Source: Kibdelosporangium philippinense
Lineage (GTDB): Bacteria > Actinomycetota > Actinomycetes > Mycobacteriales > Pseudonocardiaceae
NCBI RefSeq assembly: GCF_021390435.2
Contig: NZ_JAJVCN010000001.1
Span: 930,001-994,000, forward strand
DNA: 64,000 nucleotides
Reading direction: 5' to 3'
In this document: piece by piece, positions 17,818 through 25,055 of the stretch
Position numbering within the stretch: position 1 is the stretch's first letter
Layout of the letters: each line of letters begins with the position of its first letter
Position numbers and translations under genes: made by a program
The notes under the pieces: generated by a model
Told to the model about the DNA's origin: nothing
Seen by the model: only the letters and a program-made list of their open reading frames with translations
Database searches by the model: none

Positions 17818-18453
17818 TCACGTCTCTCTCGCCGCGTTGCCGGATGCGGTGGCGACCAGGGCGCGTTGAACGAGTGCTGGATCGCCGGGTGTCCAGTCGG
17901 TGCGGTTTGGAGTTATCCACCACTTGACTAGGTTGCCGTCCATCCGCGTCGGGGGTGCCGGCACCACCGACAGCGGCTCGGCCAGCACCACCCGCGGCCA
18001 GCGGGGCAGTTCTACGTGCAATGTTGCCGGGACGGTGACCAGAAAATGCGCCATCCGCTCGGGCGTGACGATCATCGGGGCGGGATCGTGACGGAGCATC
18101 GAATGTTTGGCCGCACTGATTCCCCAGGACATCGGCACCGAGATCACGTCGAACGCCTTCCCGGTGACCAACAGCACCGCGTGTGGCAGGGTCTGCCACC
18201 AAGCTCGCACCTGCTGGCGGTCGACAGTGGCGTGCTGGCGTGGCACAACTGGCGTCAGGCCGTTGGTGCTCGCGTTGGTGATGGCGTTGTAGTAGCGAGA
18301 TTGCCGCCAGACCGAACCCGGCAGCACCGGCCAGCCGTGTTGACTTGCGGAAAGCGCGGCGTCCCGCAGCGAGATCAGCCGACGAGCGGCGGGTGTGGAA
18401 GAGCCGCATGGTGTGACTCTGAGCCGGGCGGATACTCGCTCAGACAACGACAT
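17818..18453 (-). CDS. small protein with prim-pol-like N-terminal domain
   Basis: 211 residues resembling actinobacterial stand-alone bifunctional primase/polymerase-like proteins: LSASQHGWPVLPGS, VRAWWQTLPHAVLLVTGKAF, MIVTPERMAHFLVTV and WVxxPP-like VVPAPPTRMDGNLVKWWITP. The catalytic acidic residues of true prim-pol enzymes are not obvious. ATG 18453 follows AAAAGGGG; the frame continues to 19317 without family features. Function unknown. Confidence 0.6.
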   Translation of the reverse strand: MSLSERVSARLRVTPCGSSTPAARRLISLRDAALSASQHGWPVLPGSVWRQSRYYNAITNASTNGLTPVVPRQHATVDRQQVRAWWQTLPHAVLLVTGKAFDVISVPMSWGISAAKHSMLRHDPAPMIVTPERMAHFLVTVPATLHVELPRWPRVVLAEPLSVVPAPPTRMDGNLVKWWITPNRTDWTPGDPALVQRALVATASGNAARET

Positions 18454-19151
18454 CCCCTTTTCTCGGCGGCTGCCAGCCGCATTGGCCGTGTGGGCATTGA
18501 GAGTTGCGGAAGCGCCGAGGTGAGGTGAGGGGATAACTACCCGACTACCTACCTGAACCCGGCCGAGGCCGCTGATTGCTGACGAGGTGTCGTGGCGAGT
18601 GAGGCCCGGATGTGGTCGGGTAGTGCCTATTCCGGCAGCGGGATAAGAGCTCCTCGGTGCGGTTATGGGGGAGCACATGAGGTTGCCTGTCGACAACGCC
18701 GACTTGACGCGGGCGTCGTGGAATCCCGCTTGATTCTCTCGACCACGGCCGCGCGGCGGGAAATGGGTGGATAGATACCCTCGATGACGTCCGCCCGGTT
18801 TTCCTGATAAGGCCGGCCGGTGGTGCGGGGACACGTCGCTTTGGGTGGTTCGTGGTCCGACTGAACGGTCTTCTGGCCGCCGGATCGTTGAGCGGAATCC
18901 ACGTACGCCTCGCTGATCCTGATCACCGCCGGTCGTGACCACTGATTCCGGCGCGGCTCCGCGAGAGTGGGCAGCCTTCGGGGAGGCGAATGGACGACGG
19001 TGGCGATAGTGCGCCACCGTCTGTTGTTTTACCGCTGCGATGGATGGGCCATTGTGCGGTGACGGGAGGTTGCTCCCAGCGTCAGCACCCCAGCGAAGGG
19101 GCAGTGGGCAGGGCATTGTCCTGATGGGGCGGACGGGAGGCAGCTTCTCGA
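18454..19151. other. intergenic region, no gene recognised
   Basis: About 700 bp without a convincing coding frame on either strand. A GTGACCAC motif near 18934-18941 resembles a MITE end but has no partner. The leftward part must carry the promoter of the prim-pol-like gene. Confidence 0.35.
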
Positions 19152-19192
19152 GGGCGGGAGTGGGGGACGCCCCTAGGCGCCCATTCCCGCCC
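19152..19192 (-). terminator. hairpin after the sigma-factor gene
   Basis: GGGCGGGAGTGGG (19152-19164) pairs with CCCATTCCCGCCC (19180-19192), 13 pairs with one G-U. No strong U tract follows. Confidence 0.5.
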
Positions 19193-19207
19193 GACCAGCC
19201 GGGCCGG

Positions 19208-19720
19208 TCAGGTTCCCCTCGAGCAGGCAAGGCTGATCCGGCGGCGCAGCCGGTACACGGCGGAGTACGTGCTTTGTGGGGTGGTCCCCAGTTCGTCGGC
19301 GATTTCCTTGGGGGCACGGCCTGTTGTCAACAGCGACAGCAGTCTGCGATCGCTTGGCGAGAGGCCTGCCGACCTGTCCGCGAGCCAACGAGCCTCCGCC
19401 CTGTCACACGCGAGTTCGGCGGGATCCTCGGACGCGGGCGGCAGGAGCCGGGGGTGCATGCCCAGCCGTCCGGCCACTGCCCTGCGACGTGCTTCGTCGA
19501 CGCACAACCGTTGGATCACCGTGACGAGAAACGGTCGCAGTGACTTGAGTTCCAGGTGGCGGGCCTGCGCGCCGCGGAGGAACGCCTCCTGCACGATGTC
19601 CTCAGGGTCGAGGATGCCCTGGCAGCGCGACGCAGCAATCCTGAGCAACGATGGACGGAGGTTGACGCATTCCTGCCAATAAGAATCATCAGGCGCTCGG
19701 CGGTATCTGTGTGTGTCCAT
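19208..19720 (-). CDS. ECF-type RNA polymerase sigma factor
   Basis: 170 residues. Region 2 reads RIAASRCQGILDPEDIVQEA, followed by SLRPFLVTVIQRLCVDEARR; region 4 reads LSPSDRRLLSLLTTGRAPKE, then IADELGTTPQSTYSAVYRLR. The size and lack of region 3 fit an ECF sigma factor. No anti-sigma gene is adjacent. It is divergent from the secreted subtilase gene across a 400-bp gap, so it might control that gene, which is inference. Confidence 0.8.
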   Translation of the reverse strand: MDTHRYRRAPDDSYWQECVNLRPSLLRIAASRCQGILDPEDIVQEAFLRGAQARHLELKSLRPFLVTVIQRLCVDEARRRAVAGRLGMHPRLLPPASEDPAELACDRAEARWLADRSAGLSPSDRRLLSLLTTGRAPKEIADELGTTPQSTYSAVYRLRRRISLACSRGT

Positions 19721-20124
19721 GACAAGAGGAAACGTACTCCACCCCGCCGGTTTCAGGTAGGCGCTTAGGTACTTCTCCCGTATCGCATTCCGGTCATGTT
19801 GGCCGACCCTTCCGGATCACGGCTTGGCTACCGGTCAACCCATCAACGATCCGCCAACGAGGGCAACGGAGAAGACGAACCTGCCGCAGATCGTGCCGAG
19901 CATCCGTTACGGCCAATTGTGGACATTGACGAAACTACGCCGACGATCTCCTGGTGCCAGGGGCCACTCCTGGCGTCATTCTTTACAGCACTAAGTGGCA
20001 TAACCGGTCAAGCTGACAATGCCGGAGTAAGCGAGGACAACAGAGGACAGAGCGCGAACGGAGGAAGTGGTTCACGTCCTCCGTATCGGCAGAAATTACC
20101 TGTAGTCCACAGAGATGAGGACCT
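19721..20124. other. divergent promoter region
   Basis: 404 bp between the sigma factor and subtilase genes. It must hold both promoters; I cannot identify clear -35/-10 pairs or an operator. The ribosome site for the subtilase is weak (AGATGAGGACCT). Confidence 0.35.
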
Positions 20125-23100
20125 ATGCGCGCACAACTGACCCGTCACCAGAATGGCCTATTACACGCTCGGTATGGCTTACGCGGGCTCGTGCTCGGCG
20201 TAGTGTTCGCGATTTCGGCAGTACCCGAAGCGCATGCCGAGTACGCATTGAATGACAGCCATCAAACGGTCGCACCTGGTGGTCAATCAAGTACAAGCAG
20301 TGAACAGCGGCATCGGGTAACGCTGTTGACCGGTGACGTGGTCACCTATACCGAACGAAACGGTGGACAAACGACGCTGTCGATCGAGGCGGCACCCCGA
20401 TCCGGCCCGCGACCGGTTTTCGAGACCAGCAGTAGCCCGGACGGCTATTTCGTGGTCCCGTCCGATGCCGCGCCTTACCTGGCGTCGGGTGCTGTGGACC
20501 CGGAATTGTTCGATGTCAAGGAGTTGGTCAAGGAAGGTCTCGGTGACGCGGCCAGCGACAAGCTGCCTGTGATCGTGAGCTACGACCGGAACGTGCCCGC
20601 CGATGCGGTCACCCGTCAGACAGATGATCTGCCGGGTAGCGACCGGACAGTGACCTTGCCGACCGTGAACGCGGCCGCGGTGCGGGTGAAGCGAACTGAC
20701 GCGAACGAGTTCTGGCGGGCTCTGGCCGGAGAGGTGGGGGGCGATCGAGCAGGCAAGCGCGCACTCGGTGGCGGCGTCGCAAAGCTCCGGCTTGACCGCA
20801 AGGTCAAGGCCAGCCTCGACAAGAGTGTGTCGCAGGTCGGTGCGCCTGAGGCGTGGAAGACCGGGCTGGACGGTCAGGGAGTGACGGTCGCGGTGCTGGA
20901 CACCGGCATCGACGCCCAGCACCCCGATCTGGCCGGCAGGATCGCCGACTCGCGCAATTTCACGGCAGATCCGGACACCGGTGACGGTTACGGCCACGGA
21001 ACCCACGTCGCGTCCATCATCGCCGGATCAGGGGCAGCCTCGGGTGGCAAGTACCGAGGAGTGGCCAGCGGCGCACGGCTGCTCAACGGCAAGGTGCTCA
21101 ACCACTTTGGTTCCGGTGAGCTCTCACAGGTCATGGCCGGCATGGAATGGGCGGTGCACGCTGGCGCGCGCGTGGTCAACATGAGTCTCGGCGGGGGCCC
21201 CTCCGCGGGCGACGACGTACTCAGTGAGTTGGTCAACAAGCTCACCACGGAAACAGGCGCGCTGTTCGTGGCCGCGGCAGGCAATTCCGGTGGCATCACA
21301 GCGGTGGAGACACCGGCAGTGGCCAGTTCCGCGCTCGCGGTCGGAGCCGTGGACAAGTCCGATCGCCTCGCCGCCTTCTCCGCGCGTGGACCGCGGTTGG
21401 GCGACGCCATGGTGAAACCGGAGATCGTGGCGCCCGGTGTGAACATCGTCGCCGCCCGCGCCGCCGGGACCAACCTCGGTCCGGTGGTTGGTGAGAAGTA
21501 CACCCAGTTGTCGGGGACATCCATGGCGACGCCGCACGTGGCCGGCGCGGCCGCGCTGCTCGCCCAGAAACATCCCAGTTGGCGATCCGGTGAGCTGAAG
21601 GCGTTGCTCACCACGAGCGCCAAGGACGTCGGCGCTTCGTGGTACGAGCAAGGCTCCGGGCGACTCAACATCCCCGGGATGTTGGCCGACAAGGTTGTCG
21701 GGCCGTCGTCGGTCGGGTTCGGTCGATTGTCCTATCCGGACGGACAGATCGCGACGACACGGACGGTGACTTACACCAACGTCACCGAACGGGATGTGTC
21801 CCTCTCGCTGACCGCGTCGGCAACGGTGTGGACCGGCGGCGCAGCGCCCGGCGGTGTGGTGTCGCTGGACAAGAGCACCGTCGTCGTGCCTGCCAAGGGG
21901 CAGGCCACGATCGGGGTGCGGATCGACCCCACGATCGGCCCGGCGGGAGCCTACGGCGGGTTGATCACAGCCATCGACAAGACGGACGGTATCGCCATCC
22001 GGACGCCGATCAGCTTCTACGACGAAGCCGAGCACTTTCCCCTCACTGTGAAGATGACGGACTCTCGCGGGAACGCGCCTCCTTCGCGCCCGCTGACGGT
22101 CGTCCGTGACGACTATGACTGGGCAAACGCCAGGAACAACGATCCCTTCGTCCCTGCGACGTTCGATATGTGGTTGGACAACGGAACCGGCACCGTCAGC
22201 GTGCCGAAAGGCAAGTACTCGACCGTCGCATCCGTTGTCGAACCGGCGCTCGACGTTCGACGCGCCACCCTGATGGCCGCCGCCGCGGTCGCTGTGGACG
22301 CGCCGAGCACCATCGCGTTGGACGCGCGTGCGGCCGTGCCCATGCAGGTGGAGACCCGGGAGCCGACCGACATCAGGGAGCGGTACACCGCAGTGCGGCG
22401 CTACCTGCCAGGAGCGTTCACGGCCTTCGCGAGCGGTGTGCTCACGTCAGGATCCGGCTGGCAGACGTACATCACGCCCAGTGCCGCGGCTGGGCACGGA
22501 ACAGTGGGCTCGCAGGACCACCTGACGCTGGGACAAGCCCTGGTGGACCTCCGCGTCCGCGCACCACAGCAGCTGGCGCTGCACCCGCTGTACGACGCGG
22601 TCACCATCGCTGGCGGACTCGCCGGCCACCGGGAGTTGCAGGTCGTCTCCGTCGACTCGGCCAAGCCGGCGGACTTCCAGGCGGCCAAGGACAAGGTGGC
22701 GCTGGTCCGGCTCGGCGTTCCCGCCGGAATCAACGGCGCCGACCTGCCGGAGCATGCTGTGCGAGCTGCGCAGACCGCGGTGGCCCAGGCCAGACAAGCC
22801 GGCGCGGTGGCGACCCTGACCTTCCTCGATATGCCAGGTGCACTGCCCATCCAGGGAGTGGCTCATGACGCACAACCGCACCTGTCGTTGAGCAGTGAGG
22901 AAGGCGCGCGGTTGCGTGAGCTGTCCAAGCGCGGCGACACCACACTCTCGATCGCTGTCCGCAGCAAGCCGGAGTACATGTACAACCTGTACTTCCGCGA
23001 TCGCAATGGAGTGCCTGCCAGGCATCTCAACAAGGTCGACCCTGCCACGCTGGTCGCGGTCGACACCCGCTACCACGGTGACAAGCCCGACACCATATTC

Positions 23101-24132
23101 AGCAAGAGGTGGTTCGCGCTGCCCACCGACACCCCGTCCAGCGTCGCGCTCAACGGAACCCAGTTCCAGGGGCCGTCCCAGTGGAAGGAATACATCGGAC
23201 CAGCCGACGACAAGGTGTTCTGGAAGCGTTTCGTGTCCCAGATGGCACCGGGCCAAGGCGGAGCGCCCGACTGGTCCACGACGTTCAACATGCTGTCTGA
23301 AGACGTGTTCCGCACAGCGGGCACACGGCCTCAGGAGCGCTGGTTCCAGGCACCGATTCGCGGCGGCGCGGCCACTCACACGTACGGTGCCTTCCCCCGG
23401 CTGTGCTCGCCGTGCCGGAGCGACACGGGCGATTTACTGCCGGACGTCCATTTGAAGGACTCCCACCGCGGACACTTCATCGAACCGTGGCAGTCGGGCA
23501 AGTACCTCAGCAAGGTCCGGGTGTACCGCCGTGGCCAGGAGATTCCAGGACAGACCAGTCCGCTGCGCGTGCCACTGTTCCGCCTCGACGAGCGGCCGGA
23601 CATCTACCGGCTCGAGATCGACGACGAGTGGCCGGCTAAGCCCGTGTACGGCTGGCCCAACGGGGCGATCAACCGGCTGACACCTCGGGTCAACACAGTG
23701 GCGACCTTCCGTTCGGCGCCACCGACCGGCACGATGCCGCCCGGCTATACCTGCCTGGGCTTGTGGGCCAAGTGTGCCTATCAGCCCGTCATCCAGATCG
23801 ACTACCAACTCGGGCTCGACCTGCTCAACCAAGCGCCTGCTGGCCGCGTGTACACCTTCGATGTCGTTGCCGGACATCATGAGGGCGCGCAACCGGCTGG
23901 CCGCATCATCGAGTTCCGGCTGTGGTACTCGACCAACGATGGTCGCGACTGGCAGCGCGCCCAGGTGGTCCCCAGGGAAGGTGGCCGGTACGCGGTTCCG
24001 ATCGCACACCCGGCGCTCGGCCAGACAAACGGATTCGTCTCGCTGCACGTCGAAGTGTTGGATTCCGCCGGCAACCGCACGGACCAAACCATGCAGCGTG
24101 CGTACGCGCTGACAGAGAATCCCGTGCAGTGA
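20125..24132 (+). CDS. large secreted S8 family (subtilisin-like) serine protease
   Basis: 1335 residues. Residues 1-38 are a signal peptide (RGLVLGVVFAISAVPEAHA). A propeptide follows; the S8 domain has catalytic Asp259 (VAVLDTGIDAQHPDL), His291 (GHGTHVASI) and Ser466 (SGTSMATPHVAGAAAL). About 850 more residues form fibronectin/PA-like accessory regions with no catalytic role visible. Two TTA codons (20161, 23434) suggest bldA-type tRNA-dependent translation. It is convergent with an SSI-type inhibitor gene, with a shared hairpin terminator. Two genes further on is a lanthipeptide pair, so it could be the leader peptidase, but that is only a guess from position. Confidence 0.93.
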   Translation: MRAQLTRHQNGLLHARYGLRGLVLGVVFAISAVPEAHAEYALNDSHQTVAPGGQSSTSSEQRHRVTLLTGDVVTYTERNGGQTTLSIEAAPRSGPRPVFETSSSPDGYFVVPSDAAPYLASGAVDPELFDVKELVKEGLGDAASDKLPVIVSYDRNVPADAVTRQTDDLPGSDRTVTLPTVNAAAVRVKRTDANEFWRALAGEVGGDRAGKRALGGGVAKLRLDRKVKASLDKSVSQVGAPEAWKTGLDGQGVTVAVLDTGIDAQHPDLAGRIADSRNFTADPDTGDGYGHGTHVASIIAGSGAASGGKYRGVASGARLLNGKVLNHFGSGELSQVMAGMEWAVHAGARVVNMSLGGGPSAGDDVLSELVNKLTTETGALFVAAAGNSGGITAVETPAVASSALAVGAVDKSDRLAAFSARGPRLGDAMVKPEIVAPGVNIVAARAAGTNLGPVVGEKYTQLSGTSMATPHVAGAAALLAQKHPSWRSGELKALLTTSAKDVGASWYEQGSGRLNIPGMLADKVVGPSSVGFGRLSYPDGQIATTRTVTYTNVTERDVSLSLTASATVWTGGAAPGGVVSLDKSTVVVPAKGQATIGVRIDPTIGPAGAYGGLITAIDKTDGIAIRTPISFYDEAEHFPLTVKMTDSRGNAPPSRPLTVVRDDYDWANARNNDPFVPATFDMWLDNGTGTVSVPKGKYSTVASVVEPALDVRRATLMAAAAVAVDAPSTIALDARAAVPMQVETREPTDIRERYTAVRRYLPGAFTAFASGVLTSGSGWQTYITPSAAAGHGTVGSQDHLTLGQALVDLRVRAPQQLALHPLYDAVTIAGGLAGHRELQVVSVDSAKPADFQAAKDKVALVRLGVPAGINGADLPEHAVRAAQTAVAQARQAGAVATLTFLDMPGALPIQGVAHDAQPHLSLSSEEGARLRELSKRGDTTLSIAVRSKPEYMYNLYFRDRNGVPARHLNKVDPATLVAVDTRYHGDKPDTIFSKRWFALPTDTPSSVALNGTQFQGPSQWKEYIGPADDKVFWKRFVSQMAPGQGGAPDWSTTFNMLSEDVFRTAGTRPQERWFQAPIRGGAATHTYGAFPRLCSPCRSDTGDLLPDVHLKDSHRGHFIEPWQSGKYLSKVRVYRRGQEIPGQTSPLRVPLFRLDERPDIYRLEIDDEWPAKPVYGWPNGAINRLTPRVNTVATFRSAPPTGTMPPGYTCLGLWAKCAYQPVIQIDYQLGLDLLNQAPAGRVYTFDVVAGHHEGAQPAGRIIEFRLWYSTNDGRDWQRAQVVPREGGRYAVPIAHPALGQTNGFVSLHVEVLDSAGNRTDQTMQRAYALTENPVQ

Positions 24133-24142
24133 CGACAACGGA

Positions 24143-24183
24143 CTGTGCCCGCGCAACGTGGTCACGCGCGTTGCGCGGCACAG
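24143..24183. terminator. bidirectional terminator hairpin
   Basis: CTGTGCCCGCGCAACG (24143-24158) pairs with CGTTGCGCGGCACAG (24169-24183), with one bulged base, between the convergent subtilase and inhibitor genes. Confidence 0.7.
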
Positions 24184-24210
24184 ACCAAACGAACCAGGAC
24201 GCTGGAAAAC

Positions 24211-24642
24211 TTAGAAGCCGAACACCAGCCCGGTGCTCGCCATCATCTTGCAGGCATTGCGATAGCTCTGTGCGAAGCGCACCGGGATACCCCGCCATTC
24301 GCCGAGCGCGGTCACGCTCACTGGCTTGTACACACCACTGCACACCTTGCCCGGTACGCCTGGAAGCCGGGCAAGGTCGCCTTCGGCGACTGCCAAGTCA
24401 TGGCACGCGGTGTCGGGATACGGATGATCTCCACTCGGCGGATCACACCTCAGCTTCCTCGCTCGCGTCATGGTTCCCGACACGAGATCTTCGGATTCGG
24501 AGATCGTTAAGTCCAGCTCGGTGGACAGTTGCGGCGCTTGCGGCGATTGGTTCACGGTCGCGGCGCGACCTGGTGACACGAATCCGCAGAGCGCCATCGC
24601 AGTTGTCACCGTAACCAGTTTGAAAGCGCATTTGATGGTCAA
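24211..24642 (-). CDS. secreted subtilisin inhibitor, SSI family (I16)
   Basis: 143 residues. Signal peptide VTVTTAMALCGFVSPGRAA, then the SSI fold: LRCDPPSGDHPYPDTACHDL, VCSGVYKPVSVTALGEWRG, PVRFAQSYRNACKMMASTG, ending LVFGF. The four cysteines of the two SSI disulfides are present. The reactive loop, normally C-P-M-V-Y-D-P, is C-S-G-V-Y-K-P here, placing Gly at the P1 position and Lys where Asp is usual, so specificity may differ. It faces the subtilase gene, its probable target by position; SSI proteins are known to inhibit S8 proteases. Confidence 0.9.
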   Translation of the reverse strand: MTIKCAFKLVTVTTAMALCGFVSPGRAATVNQSPQAPQLSTELDLTISESEDLVSGTMTRARKLRCDPPSGDHPYPDTACHDLAVAEGDLARLPGVPGKVCSGVYKPVSVTALGEWRGIPVRFAQSYRNACKMMASTGLVFGF

Positions 24643-24816
24643 TTCGAAACTCCGTGTTCCACTGTGTGGTCATCGTTATGACTTTTCGGACGCAGGTCGA
24701 CTCAAGAATTGGCGGAGAGTCGCCATATGGCCACATTTCGCCAACTTGCGCTTCTGGTGGATCCATATGTTGTTCGGATGGGTGGAGTGTTTCTGGCCGC
24801 GTTTCACCCGGATGTC

Positions 24817-25023
24817 TCACACAGTTTCACTCGAATAGCTGTAGTCGTCGCTTTCTGTCTGCGGCGGAGTGTGGTCGGGGCCAAGTGATCGGTACGCCGA
24901 CGGCCCATGCTGGCCAGTTCCGTCGGTGTCACCGCCGCAGCAAGTACGGGCTCCCGCACCGAGATCCGGCATGTCGTCCGAAGTCTCGACCTCGAGACCC
25001 TGCAGGCTCAAGATGAGGTTCAT
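24817..25023 (-). CDS. class III lanthipeptide precursor (LanA)
   Basis: 68-residue peptide from ATG 25023, preceded by CAGGAGACCTC; an upstream start at 25059 would overlap the lanKC stop and lacks a ribosome site. The leader has the class III recognition motif LILSLQGLEVE (the ILxLQxLE box), then acidic DDMPDLGAGA. The core starts near RTCCGGDTDGTGQHGPSAYR and ends SSETV. It lies 32 bp after the lanKC stop, same strand. Odd: both Cys are at the start of the core, ahead of nearly all Ser/Thr, and there is no C-terminal Cys, so usual labionin or avionin rings (Ser-x2-Ser-xn-Cys) cannot form in the standard direction. Product unknown. Confidence 0.8.
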   Translation of the reverse strand: MNLILSLQGLEVETSDDMPDLGAGARTCCGGDTDGTGQHGPSAYRSLGPDHTPPQTESDDYSYSSETV

Positions 25024-25055
25024 GAGGTCTCCTGTCGTGGGATAGGGCAACGCAG

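Noticed and set aside
18926..18945. Possible MITE end (GTGACCAC) near 18934
   Set aside because: No opposite end or core similarity within 300 bp; likely chance.
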